From the NCBI GenBank assembly GCA_039545315.1, contig BCIM01000001.1, forward strand, positions 2,513,783-2,577,782: DNA of 64,000 bases, written 5' to 3'. Both the position numbers and the translations under genes were made by a program. Under the pieces are notes generated by a model, which worked only from the letters and a program-made list of their open reading frames with translations, was not told where the DNA came from and made no database searches. The DNA comes from Kondoa malvinella (taxonomy: Eukaryota; Basidiomycota; Agaricostilbomycetes; Agaricostilbales; Kondoaceae). Positions 41,808 through 57,139 of this stretch are shown here, one piece after another. Numbering within the stretch: position 1 is the first letter of the stretch; each line of letters opens with the position of its first letter.

Positions 41808-43556
41808 TCAAACCTTCTTCCAAAACGCCAAACCCCTCTTCTTCTTCTTCGGCAGCACTACGTCCAGCGCATCGTCCCTCTGAACAGCTATAGAAGCTGA
41901 AGACTTTCTCTCCTTTATCGACATGCTTCTGCTCGATTCATCGTCTCGAACCTTGGAGAATAAGGTAGCGAAAGATTTGCGAGAAGCCAAGCGACGAGGT
42001 TCGGTGCTGCTGCGTGATGAAGTGAGTGATGAGCGAGTGCTGAGATCGCAAGTCGGTTCGTAAAGAGGTAGTATATTGATTGATAGAGTTTTAGCGGAAT
42101 ATGAATGAGGTATCGATCTCGAAGAGTATTTTGAGCGATTGACTGAACCATTGAAGGGATGACGACCGACTGAGGTGACTGATGCGTCCCCAGAAAAGTT
42201 AAGTGCGCTTGTTCGCAACTGCATCGAGTCGAGGTCGCTGTTGATATCTCGCCGAGCAGGCTTTTTGAAAGGTTGCACTGGTGTGCTGTAAGAATGTGCG
42301 AATTGACCAGATGTATAGACGCTACCGAATGACTCGTCCGCTGCTTGAGCGAAACTCGATCGACGGGAGAGCTGCTTTGATTGTGTCGGAGAATGCCTCG
42401 GAGGAAAGCGATAAGGTATAGTAGGCGGAGAATGCCATTCCTCGCTCGCCAAACTTGACCCATCGCTGATGCTGTTCATGCTGAGGAACGACTTGTGACC
42501 TCGAATAACTGACGTGCGTTTCTTGCCTCGACCCATTTCTCGCCTGTCGGAGACTGAAGGTGCCCGAGAGATGTTTGCTGCTGGTGGTGGTGCTGTAAAG
42601 GAAAGCTTGACCTTTGCAGCGTAATCTATCCCATCCGCCTCTTCGCCAGACCTCATAATCGTAGCGTTCCAGAGTTCACGAAGATGGACATCGGTAAGTA
42701 GCTAAAAGCCGAGGTCAGAGACAGTCTCGACAATACAGAAGGATCCTCACATCATCGTCTATGCCATTCATATGAGCGAACTGCGAGATAGCGTAGCAGT
42801 CTGGAGTCTGCGCTTCATGTATCGATGATTCGCGAGACGAAGAGTGAGATAGCGTAGGTTCAGGAGACAGCAAATGCCAATCAGCTGGAGGGAAAGGCAT
42901 CGACGGCGGCTTTTCTTTGGGTGCGGAAACCTTGATATGTTTGGTCGAAGTGGAAGACTTGAAAGATGGCGCTGTTGTCGCGATGCTGCCTCTACGAACA
43001 CTCGCAGGAGGCGTAGGAAAGACAGAGCTGAGCGAAAAGGTAGTCCTCGCGTCGAGTTCCAGTCTAGGCGGCTTTTCATCTTCATCTTCTGCTTCGCCAA
43101 ACGTGAATCGCGAAGGGCTATAGTTGTCACCCTCTCGCACGGCGATGGGGAACTCTTCTAGTTCACTCAAGCAGGATAATTGCGTGTCGGCTGTCGTAGG
43201 GCGTTTAGGCAGAGGTTTGTTGGGCGGCGGTACTGTTATAGGCGACATTTTGGAATTGCGTTTGCGAGGTAGACTATTTCGCCGATTCGATGGTATAGGA
43301 AAAGAGACTTGGCTCTTCCTGTTTGCAATAAGTAGGCCAGACAGCATGCGTCTGTTGTTTGCCAAAAAGACTGCATTCTCAGCCAAGTCTCGCGCAGTGG
43401 AATGTGGGCTGACCTGGCTTCTTCATCCCCTAGCTCGTTCAGCATGGCAGAAACGTCTCGCTCTATATCCTTCGTTCTACGTGTCTCGGCTGTGTTGGAC
43501 GATGACTGCCTCGATAAGTTTGAGCGGTCCATGTTTTCAGCGAGAGACGTCAACAT
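41808..43556 (-). CDS. Ser-rich hypothetical protein with Lys-rich C-terminus
   Basis: No family is recognised. Three or four exons run from ATG 43556 (MLTSLAENMDRSNLSRQSSS; ATG 43532 also possible) to TGA 41808-41810, giving about 530 residues. The N-terminus is helical (RRTKDIERDVSAMLNELGDE, then AENAVFLANNRRMLSGLLIA). The body is Ser/Pro-rich and disordered (KRNSKMSPITVPPPNKPLPK; FPTPPASVRRGSI). A short ordered-looking segment, ISQFAHMNGIDDD, then LLTDVHLRELWNA, follows an intron near 42700. The C-terminus is basic and hydrophobic (VVLPKKKKRGLAFWKKV), which could contact a membrane or nucleic acid. The layout is typical of poorly conserved basidiomycete regulatory proteins. Confidence 0.65.
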
Positions 43557-43809
43557 TTTCTAGTTTACGTGAAAGATCAAGAGAAAGGAGCAGACTGTGA
43601 TGCAAGGAACGCATGACGGCAGCTGTAAAAAAGCCGGGTCCACTATAGAATCTAGCAGGCAATGGAAGACAGCACGTCAAGAGCCGCGTGTTTTGACGTT
43701 TCACGGCACGCAAAGGACAGGATGCAAAGGAATAGCAAAAGCATGCGCAGATAGCTCGGGCTGCGTGTCAATGAATGTGCAGGAATCAAATGGCCGTTGT
43801 ACGTGGACA

Positions 43810-44699
43810 TCAGTGCATTTTACCTGCAAGATCTGTTGCTATGCGTTCAGCGAAAGCTAATCTCTCGTCGTGATCCAGTCCTTGCGCGTGCTCCCTCAGG
43901 CCTTTCAACTGTCCCATCATTCCTGCTAAAGCTTCGAAGGAATCCAAATCATCTTCTGTCGCCGCGTCGGCAGACACAAAGGGTGCGAAATCGTCTTCGA
44001 ATTCGGAAGGGATAGTATCTGGTAGAAGCGACACGCTTGAAACAGGTAGAGTAGACGGAAGGGAAGGTGAATGACCGGTGGGTTCGTCTTCATTCGTCCA
44101 GACGTGAGTTTGCAGCGCTTCTCTGAGTCGGGCTATACCTTGTGCCCCTGTATACGAGTCAGCAACAGATGTGCCGAACGTCGAACGTGCTTACCATCCT
44201 CCAGTTGGCTACTTATCGCATTCGTAACAAACTCGAACCCGTGATCGAGACATTCTCCAGCCAACCGCTCTTCATTATCAGGACTAGTCGCATCCGCACA
44301 ATACACTAGAGCTACGTCTAGATCATCCGAAGCCAGTCGAGCGAGACGTTTCGCATCAAAGGTCTATTGGCGCGTAAGCGTGGATCTGATTGCTCAGCGA
44401 TGCCTTACTTTGCCTTTGCCAGTCAGTACTAGCACTGCAGGGCATCCTGATCCTTGTGAAGCAGCTTCATCCAGGCTATAGTAGGGCAGAAACTTGACGC
44501 GGCTCGAATAATATTTGTTTGAAATGGGCCAGAGCAGCTGACTTGAGGCAGCAGCGTCCGCGCCAATGATCTCTATTGGCGCATATTAGCCTTCGGAGGT
44601 ACATTACAGACAAGCTATCTCACGCTGGATGATCGATAGTGCAACTTCTTCGGGCAGTAGCGAATACACGAGTATGGAGGATGAGGGAGCGAAGACCAT
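43810..44699 (-). CDS. Adaptin-binding p34 / Irc6-like protein
   Basis: The p34 (AAGAB) family, Irc6 in yeast, binds adaptin subunits and assists assembly of AP-1/AP-2. ATG 44699 opens MVFAPSSSILVYSLLPEEVA. Later exons give KYYSSRVKFLPYYSLDEAAS, CPAVLVLTGKGKTFDAKRLA and LDVALVYCADATSPDNEERL, a small-GTPase-like fold typical of the family. The C-terminal helix pair (DDLDSFEALAGMMGQLKGLR, then LDHDERLAFAERIATDLA) matches the conserved p34 C-terminal motif. TGA 43810-43812. Three or four introns; about 240 residues. The overall similarity is modest, so the assignment rests mainly on the C-terminal motif and the domain order. Confidence 0.7.
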
Positions 44700-45050
44700 G
44701 CTGCTGATTACGGGCGCGCTATGTCTAGGGAGCTATAGATTATCGAGGCTCGACCCGGGCGTTTGTGGTCGAGCGATATTTGGTTCGCGTCATATTTTCT
44801 AAAGGTAGTCAGCTTGAACATACTATGGCAGTGTACAAAGCCTCCCAACAGCCAGTAGCATCTAATAATACAAGTTTTGAGCGATACATCTCCCAGCGAA
44901 AGCAATTCGATCCCGCTTGCCAATCTGACACAATTTCTCCGATCATCCGAAGCTTTGCGAGCTACGTGAGCTGCGTTTAACTTTGCTAATTCTCCAATCG
45001 CTTTTTTCACGCATCAGCTTCATGAACATGCTACTAACGAAAAGGGGGAC

Positions 45051-49203
<4,153 letters not shown>

Positions 49204-50003
49204 TGACGTTCTCAATATATCCTTGAAAGCCTGCTGCAGTAAGACGCTTACTGGACTCGCACTCTATCTGGCATTCGCCTTTGTTGCATACCTCGAGGGC
49301 ACCGGATCCGCGATGTGTACTCGGAATCGCACTGAAGCACTATAGCTGTTTCTTGGAGCGTATTTGCTTAGTCCGCCATTGCTCTATAACGTCTTTTCTG
49401 AGACCTGTCTGAATTTGAAGCCGCAATATTCCTCTTTGCTAGACATCCTAAAGCTTCTAGCACGAACTTCCATGCCCTCTACTATATCTGTTGCGTCGAC
49501 TCCGGTCTCCAATAAAGATCTACCGGTATATCTTCGTTTCCTGTTTGTATGCCTTGCATTTCGTCAACGGGAACAAGCTTTCGCCATCAAGGCGAACTAT
49601 AAAGAGCAACAAAGTAGACCTGTTACCTGTTCAACGCGAAGGAAACATCGAGACTCTAAATCTGTTTCTTTCTGCGGTCTTTATACTATTTTGTCCAGAA
49701 TTTGAGAGCGAATGACGGAATTGTCATAGGTGTGCTGACTTCTTGCCTCACTGCCCGCAAGGTGAAGGCACGACAGGACGACAGCAGGCAAACTGTCGCT
49801 ATCGAGCCATCATGAACTAGCTGCTCTCTTGCCTGGCAAAGATCGGGCTTCCTGAACAAGAAAAGACTTTCCGATAGACTCACTCATTGCCGCTAGCTAA
49901 GCAAATGGATGCAGCGTCGAGCGAAGGCAAGAGCAAACGGGATACAATGCATGCAACTTCCAAGAAACGATTTCTACTGATCATGCGCCCTGCCACTACC
50001 AGA
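49204..50003. other. 800-bp stretch without a convincing gene
   Basis: This holds the promoter of PRP22 and the 3' region of the small secreted-protein gene. Open frames on both strands are short, start poorly and show no motif. It is rather AT- and pyrimidine-rich (49360-49720). Confidence 0.4.
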
Positions 50004-50574
50004 TCATGCAGTTGTGGTTCTGGGAGGTTCACGCGTGTACCAGACTTGTGACGCTGAACAGCTGTTTTCAAAGTGGGTCAGCACAAGTTAGCGTGCAGAC
50101 TGCCCAATACTTACTCGTCAGGAAGGGCAACGTTTAAACAAGCTTCTCCGGTTATCCCGTGGACAGTATCCTGTTGAGGGCAGATGACATCTTGAATTGG
50201 GCGAGAACTGGTCTTGACATAATGAGAAGCGTAAGACCATAGGTTCTCGTCTGCACGTCCTTCAGATTCAGGCATCGCATCGCCGTATAGTAGAAACTCA
50301 CAATTGTCCGACTGCACTTTCCACGATTTCACTACGGCTCCGCCCAATTCCCACAAAGCCAAAGGGTGACCAGAATACCTGCAGCAAATCAGCGCATCCT
50401 TCGTTGACAGTCAAGCAGAGAAGCATACACTTTGAAGCTCTCCTGGTCTGCCCTCATTGGTATCCACGTGCCCGAATCGCAATTAAGGCCAGTATAGGCC
50501 TGCAAGCGGACGTAGGCAGCGGCATGACCGCAAAGAGAGGCGGCAATGGCGATAGAGGCGAGGGTAAGTTTCAT
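50004..50574 (-). CDS. Small secreted protein, unknown family
   Basis: Three exons (50574-50429, 50378-50115, 50061-50004) total 468 nt, giving 155 residues. The N-terminus is a clear signal peptide (MKLTLASIAIAASLCGHAAA) followed by YVRLQAYTGLNCDSGTWIPM. The mature part is compact, with Trp and several Cys (NCDSG, DNCEF, VICPQ, EACLN, DDCSA), consistent with disulfides outside the cell. There is no GPI-type C-terminal tail, and it ends REPPRTTTA. The size, leader and Cys content match the broad class of fungal small secreted proteins, some of which act as effectors; no specific role can be read. It lies in a gene-poor stretch and has no recognised homologue. Confidence 0.68.
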
Positions 50575-52459
50575 AGCGAGATGAGAAGAGATAGTTTGCT
50601 AGACTCCGACGAGAGGTAGATAGTCAAGAGAAGAAGCAGCAGTATCGTTGCAGGGGCTAGCCGACCCCTTTGTCTACGGAAATACAACAGAATGCGTACA
50701 GACGATGTCTTCCGTTGGATAGATACAGATGACGCCTTCGCATGTACAGATGTACGCGGTACTGTAGGCAGCAGCAAAAGCAACAGCAACAGCAGGAAGC
50801 CCAGTCAAGAGGATCATTGGACTGTAGCGTGGAACAGTCACAACAGCTTCTGTAGCAGCAGTACAGCTTGGCTGGTAATGATGTTGCTTGGCAGATAACT
50901 TCCTCAGCTGAGCAGGAAGAGAAGCGAAGCCAGACTCAGATTGTAGACTGCTACGGAGATAAGACAGAAGACGCCGTCGAAGTCGGGGCAGCTGAAGCGA
51001 GGCAGAGGCCGCAGAATAGAGCGAGAGCAAATGAGAATAACCGATTCGCATTCGTCATGTACACCGGGGCTGAGGACGCATCGAGTAGCATCATTCTGAC
51101 TGTCCCTTCTGACCGGACGGAGTTGAAGTGCTTTCAGCAGCTTCTCGAAATCGCATCGTCTCTTGTCGCTGCTCGCGATACTACAAGTTTTAGCTGTCTA
51201 AGCAGGATACAAGATGAGCTTACTTCGCGTTTGCCGCAGCCTATACTGTCCAGTCAGCTCAAGCTCATTCAGCAGAAGGCGGTTTACAGCGTTGGCATCC
51301 TTACCTTTATATGTCGTCATTAGGTGCTTTGGAAAGAGAGCTTCATGCGTCACTTGCTTAGCACAGCCTAATTCAGTTGTCGCATAGCAGGCATTGTTGT
51401 GCGAGGCTGATCTCAAGCAGACCCACGGTATTTTGCCTTGCCATGGTCTTCCTTGGACCGCGAGGTGAAGTGGACGACTACTGGATCTTGCGCCGCTCGA
51501 CAGAAAGAGAAGCACCACTCATCAGGAAAACCCGTGCGAAGTTGTGTCATCGGACAGAGAATTCTGGTTGCTCTTCAAGCCGCTGTGTCAGCTTTTTTGT
51601 TGCAAAATTCTGCGGTACTGCCTAGGACTGCCTGACAAGCTGGCGCTCTATCCGTACTTGAGAAGGACTTGGTCTACTCATAGTGCTGCTGCGTTACTCG
51701 CCATGGTCATCTCGGTGCTCGCGGACTTGCAAAAGATGTTATGACCTCTTCAAGCTGTTTCGTAGTCGACTTGCAAGTGAATGCACATGCTGCCTTACAA
51801 TCAGCATCTACTGCCATCCATTGCCTGAATAAGTCATCGCCTTGCTAACTCGCCTCAACGAGAACAAGACCACAGCAATTCTAGCTTGCTCCTTTTCCCA
51901 GACGCTCGCTTTCGTCATCTTGCCTCTCGTCTTCTGCTCGCATGTGCTCGTCTCCTGACAATGAGCAGTGGCTCGCCCGCATCAAGACGTAGGCAGCCAG
52001 GCTTCTGCTCATGTGGCGCGTCCTCACCTTATCGGTCACATCAAGCTTCTCTGGCATATGACGAGGACTAACTAATCTGCGCTGGCAGGCGCTCTCTCGG
52101 ATTGCACTTCCACCAGCACAAGATTGGACACTCAACAAGTCCGGACACTTTTGCTCTAAGCCTGACAATCGTAACATCGCCCCATCCATGCTCGAGTACT
52201 TGTGCTGATGAAGTGTCTGTATGGGGTAATTCGGGTCTGTCTGCCATGTCTTTCAAATGTCTACATGCATTATACCCCTACCTTCCTTCTCGCGCTGGTC
52301 TGACTATTCTAGCTCTGGTAATAGCTGCATCTTGTCAATTGTACACGTCTGCTCGTGCTGATTCGATACTACTAAACGCCTGGCACTGATTCATTCTCAA
52401 TCCTATTTTACAAACGGAGCACGATCTCAAAGTCAACTTTCCCGCAATCTTGGCTGCAA
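50575..52459. other. Weakly coding interval with unresolved ORFs
   Basis: No gene model here convinced me. Candidate pieces: on the minus strand a 47-residue frame near 50817-50674 (MILLTGLPAVAVAFAAAYST, then four Cys) that could be a tiny secreted peptide; on the plus strand 50868-51323 (ELKCFQQLLEIASSLVAARD) and 51544-51744 (REFWLLFKPLCQLF, ending VISVLADLQKML). The plus-strand parts could belong to one spliced gene, but the frames do not join by clear introns. 51750-52459 shows only short frames. Confidence 0.25.
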
Positions 52460-53216
52460 TTACATTCCCAGGAAGGTTTCCTTCTTCTTGTTCTTGTTCT
52501 CTGCAGTGTCTGTTAGTTCTAATCTCAAGATGGCGCAGACTAGCTTACCTTTGGCATAGTCCTTGTTTGCCTTGTTGATCATTTTCTTGAATGACCAGCA
52601 ATTCTTGCAGCTCGCAGACTGTCCTGGCATCAGACAGTACAAGGTCGCAACTTAGCTAGACTGACCTTGTGCTTCTTGCCTATCAACAGCAAGATTAGCC
52701 GTGCCGAGTGTGAGAAGAGGACTACTGACAGTGAGGCACACCACTGCAACAAAGGTCAATAACTCGTCTAGCGGAAATAAGAGAGCAACTGACTCTTTCA
52801 TGTTGATAGCTTGAACAAGATCAGCCTAAAGCATCTCGGCACGGAACAAGACTACTTGCCGAACTCGACCTCAATAGGCTCTCTGTCCAAATCTGCTGGC
52901 TCGACACCAAGGGTCAACGCGTTGCTATTTCAGGCTGTCAATAAGCAGTGGAAGATCCGAAGAAACGACTCACTCTTCCCGCGTATCGCACTGGCAGATG
53001 TCACAGCGCTCTAATGTAGGCGTTTTAGTACTCTTTCTGCTTCTGATCCTTGAAGGACTCACCTTTGCCGTGCTCGCAAAACAAGCAGTCGTTGATTTCG
53101 ATAGAGCTCTCACTCTAGCGGACGGGAAGCATCAGCATCTGAATACTCGAGGCAATCATGGTAATGCTCACACCATGCGAGTTGATTGAGTCTGGAGAAG
53201 TGCCGAAGTCTACCAT
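52460..53216 (-). CDS. Small Cys-rich protein with many tiny exons
   Basis: Hand splicing from ATG 53216 gives MVDFGTSPDSINSHG, SESSIEINDCLFCEHGK, ERCDICQCDTRE and DNALTLGVEPADLDREPIEV over four exons, each join in phase with a standard donor. The Cys-x2-Cys / Cys-x2-Cys-x-Cys clusters suggest a zinc-binding knuckle. Downstream exons are less certain; one set includes a 14-nt exon and leads to SASCKNCWSFKKMINKANKD, then a Lys-rich end KKKETFLGM, TAA 52460-52462. An alternative frame over the same region reads VPHCKKHKDSLRAARIAGHS. The N-terminal half is well supported by frame; the C-terminal half is not. No family is recognised. Confidence 0.42.
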
Positions 53217-54085
53217 TATTGTGTTTTCAGGTTCAAGGTAAGTCGTTGGACAAGACAAAGATGGAAAGCGGGGAAGAGCTCGTCTCCACCTCACAGCCGG
53301 CGCTGTGCTCCGATGTTCGTAGCGAGCTGTAGCGTCGGGCAGGATCAGTCATAGCGCTCTTCTTACTATTCTAGACCCGCAGCTGGCTTCCGAACGCCTT
53401 TCGACATTGGTAGCAGACTTCTCGAAGCGCCGAGCTGAATTGACGCAGTTGACCTTCTACGCATACTCCCTCACTATATCTTCGTACTGTAGCGAGTCTG
53501 CAGCACTTCTACAACAAACAGAAATCATCTGTTTGGGCGGCTCCAGTTTCTCGAATGCGGGGCCCAAAAAGCCGCTTGCCCTTCCTCATGTTGTTTGCCT
53601 GTATGATTGTAGGCTGCTCAACAAGCATGCCTCGCTGATCCGCATATGTGTGTTGATATCCATATTTGATCTGCCAGAATATCTCGACAATTGTGTTATC
53701 GCTACTGTCTTGACCGACAACCACGACAATGCCGCATTGCTTCGAATGCCAGAAGACGGTTGCCAGCAAGGATGATATCAAAAGGTGTAGTGGGTGCAAG
53801 GTGGATCGCCATTCTCCCAGGGCTACTCGGTAGCTGATGTCTCGTGCAGAAATCGTATTATTGTTCAGGCTCCTGCCAAATCGCAGCATGGAGAGCGGGT
53901 CACTTCCAGACCTGTGCAGGATCGTATGTCTCTCTTCTTACAGAGCTCTTCATACCTCTAATTCGCTTCGTGTGCAGTCCGCAACGGTAGCCTTTTGTCC
54001 ATCTTTTCTTCAAATTTTTCGCTGACTTCACTACTGCAGTGTCCCAGCTGGAAGACTTCAAGCCATAGCCGATAGTCAAGCAGAA
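53217..54085. other. Interval with possible 5' exons of the CCCH gene
   Basis: A frame just before 54086 (VPAGRLQAIADSQAE, running into MVEDRLPELR) follows a TACTGCAG acceptor, so the CCCH gene may have one or more upstream exons between about 53830 and 54030. A plus-strand frame at 53407-53775 and a minus-strand frame at 53509-53889 have no recognisable content. A GTGTTTTCAG acceptor followed by GTAAGT near 53230-53245 hints at another tiny exon. Confidence 0.3.
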
Positions 54086-54791
54086 ATGGTGGAGGACCGT
54101 TTGCCGGAACTTCGAGCTATCCTTCAGCGGAACTTTATCATCAAAGCTGCAAATCGACCCAGCGGCCTTTTACCTTCGCAGTCGTCTGCTGGAACGGTCG
54201 TACCGATAGATGAACTGGTGGGACTTGAAACTTATACGCTCACATGGCAAGATTTGGATGCAGAAGAGCCGGAAGAAGGCACTTCATCCGTGTGGAAATG
54301 TGAGGCCGAGTCGATGGGAGGCCGTATTTTGCTCATATCTTTTCATAGGGAGAGGCACCGAAACGCCTAAGAATCTACAAGACCCTACTCAGAACCCACG
54401 TTGCCCGACCTTTGCAGAAATAGTAGAAGCGCTAGGTGAAGATAAACGCTATACTCAGGGCAAAATCTTGTACGCTCTTGGCGACCATCCGAATGGGTAC
54501 GGATTGCTCTTGAACTGGTGCCGATTCGGTACCGTTTTACCCAAGTATCCTTATACGAAAGAAGACGGGTGCATGCAAGAGGATGGCGAATTCGTAGAAG
54601 AGATTGAAGTGCAGCGAAAGAGTTGGGACGATCAGATCAGTCGAGCTGCGAAAGACCTCAAAGACGTACCTTGCATGTTTCTGGAGACTCCGCTAGGCTG
54701 CCAAATCAAGAATTGCAAGCTGCGGCATAGTGATGCAGTGCAGTTGGACGAGGAAACGCAAGAATGGGGCGAAGAGGAGCGTCAAAGCTGA
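54086..54791 (+). CDS. Protein with a single CCCH zinc finger
   Basis: No named family is recognised. The conservative start is ATG 54086 (MVEDRLPELRAILQRNFIIK), though upstream exons are possible. An intron (donor GTGAGG after VWK, acceptor TTCATAG) joins to WRGTETPKNLQDPTQNPRCP. The remainder runs TFAEIVEALGEDKRYTQGKI, then GYGLLLNWCRFGTVLPKYPY and EIEVQRKSWDDQISRAAKDL. Near the C-terminus CMFLETPLGCQIKNCKLRH is a Cys-x8-Cys-x4-Cys-x3-His motif, close to the CCCH class that binds RNA; one copy is fewer than in most RNA-binding CCCH proteins. It ends in an acidic stretch (EETQEWGEEERQS). About 215 residues. A role in RNA metabolism is an inference from the finger. Confidence 0.62.
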
Positions 54792-54862
54792 ACGATAAAT
54801 GTTCCCATGCAATGCGTCTATCCCGCAAACTCTATGTTACAGTTTTGCTTTCTTTCCCCCCA

Positions 54863-56759
54863 TTAAGCGGAATCAGCTTCGTCATACATCAAATCCTCAT
54901 CCATCATGCCTGGCCCAGGTCCGCTTGCACCAAAGGTACCAGAGTTGTTGAGAGCCTGTGAATACACTTTGAGCATAATCTATTCACAGCATAGGTTTGA
55001 CGGACCTTGTGCAAAAAGTCTCGACTACTAGCCAGGACAGAGTCAGCATGTCGAGTCTTCCAAGCCGTACTACAGCTCTGGGAGATTCGGTTGTTCAGCT
55101 GCTGCACTGTCGCTTCAGTCATGTAGGTTTCTGGATCTTCCGCAAAGGTGATGCTGGCGCCTTCTGCAGAGTAGCTGATGGAAGCATAAAGTTCTTTGTT
55201 AGAGACCTGTTCGCCCTCATCCTCTATCAGACTCTCAGGTATCTGATGCAGATTGCGACGAACCAGCTCAAGAATAGTGTTTTCCGCTTCAGCCAACAGC
55301 TCCGGCGACATGTCCCTTTCACCGAACGCTTGAGCTACCTCTTGCAGCGAGACAGTCAAGTAAGTCTCCCTTAGCCTAAAGATGGCTTTCGCTCGAAGTC
55401 GCTGAATGCATCGAATTGCTAGACCGTAATTGCCATCCTGTGCGCGAAAATCCTCTTTTAGACCAGATCCGGTCATGAAGGTGAAGACGCACATTCACTA
55501 GCAGATCTTCGTTCTTGTTAACAAGGTCTAGCAACTTCGGTCTGTCCACATTGGTCGTCGCGTAGAGAGAAGCAAAATCGAGGTAGAAGGAATGCAAGTT
55601 CTTGAACGCTGATTGTACGCCTGTTGATGTGTACTTGGGAAGCGAGGCGACCTATACACTGTATCCAGATAAGGCAGGAAATCAGAAAGAAAGTACTGAC
55701 CTTGCCGGTGTGGATGAGCTGGACGAGGATCCATTTCTTGTACGCGTCGAGTGAGATAGCTGATACACCAGTTCCGGGAATGATGACGGCCTGCAGTTCA
55801 ATCAGAGGCTGTCGAATGCATGTCAAAGTCGGACCTACAGTCTCGAACATGTCTTTCGCTTCGGACCACATCTTGCACGCAGCATAAATACATCCTCCGT
55901 AGTAATGATACTGGAGATGATCGCGGTGTGTCACAGGAGCAGACTGTGTGAGCGAGATGAGCATTTCTACATGATGACGAAAAAGCAAACGAACAATCAT
56001 GTCAATTTCGGTGATGGGTATTCCTAGCGTGGGCAGAGCGTCGTAGTAACTTCTCGTGAGTAAGCAGATCTAATAGAAGGCGTGAGCTCTTGTTATTGGG
56101 AGAAAGGCTCGAGCGAACCCTTGCGTAGATGCCATGCATTGGAGTGAGAGTTGAGGCATCGCGAGTAGGTAAGACAGTAGAGTAAGTCCTTAGAAGCTGC
56201 TCTAAAGGTTGAAGCGCCAGTCGAGGTTCGCCGAGCACATTCGCAGTGTAAGAGATCCATTCGGCCACGACTTTGACTGCATTATACCCACGTCAAAGAG
56301 AGTCCATGCTAGCAGATGGGGTTACTGACCTATTTCAGACTGCATTCTGAGCTCGTTTGGGTTGAATCGACCGGTGTAGTAAGACAAATGTTCCATCATG
56401 CGCGCTCGATCAGCTGGAGATTGATTTTCCACGCAGCATCTGCCAAGTAAGATGTGCGTGTAGCCCAGTCCCAACACTTGCTTGTTGTCTGCAGCTACTT
56501 TGGCCAAAGTGTTGAGAGGGTCGCTGCCGTCTTGCAACGGAGACGAGAAGAACTGAATAGAAGACAAGCCAGCCGCTGTCCCTTTGCTTTGTAGCTGCCT
56601 GATGGTGGGTAAGAGCTTGCTGCCGACCTCGTTCGAAGGGATGGAAAGCATGAGCGCAACGAAATCATCGAGAGTCGCTAATGGCGCGCCGCCTGAACTT
56701 GACGAAGACGCATTGGCGTTGCTGCTGCTCGCGTTGTTTGTGTTGGAAGAGCCAGCCAT
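54863..56759 (-). CDS. CSN3: COP9 signalosome subunit 3 (PCI protein)
   Basis: CSN3 is a PCI-domain subunit of the COP9 signalosome, which removes Nedd8 from cullins and so tunes ubiquitin ligases. ATG 56759 opens a Ser/Asn-rich leader (MAGSSNTNNASSSNANAS), then LATLDDFVALMLSIPSNEVG. Helical-repeat features follow: KQVLGLGYTHILLGRCCVEN, HLQYHYYGGCIYAACKMWSE, SAISLDAYKKWILVQLIHTG and the typical LPKYTSTGVQSAFKN. The PCI winged-helix part reads RLRETYLTVSLQEVAQAFGE and ASISYSAEGASITFAEDPE. The C-terminus is acidic (MMDEDLMYDEADSA), TAA 54863-54865. About eight introns; around 500 residues. Confidence 0.86.
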
Positions 56760-57139
56760 AGCTTGCCTCGTCGTCGTGCGCTAATGCCAACACAGACGAT
56801 TTTGTCACTTCGACTTGGTTGGACCCGATGAACCAAGTCATGCGTTTCCTATAAGTGTGATCTCGTGAAGCGCCGTCAGATCTAGAGTAGGTGCTGCCAC
56901 TGCTGCGCTATCACACGACGCGCGGTTCGACGCTTCAGCGAATTCCTTTGTCTCTGTTCGCTATCTCGAGATGTACTTTCATCTGTCCGCCTGAGCTCCA
57001 GCTTTGTCTCCTATACATTCCATAACTCCTCCTGTTATCATGCAACGTCGTCCTTTCGCGAATTACACGATTGGGCAAGGATGGCCATGCTGCTTTCTGA
57101 CGCCTTTTTCTGGCTAGAGAGCTCTTCTTCCCAACCACG

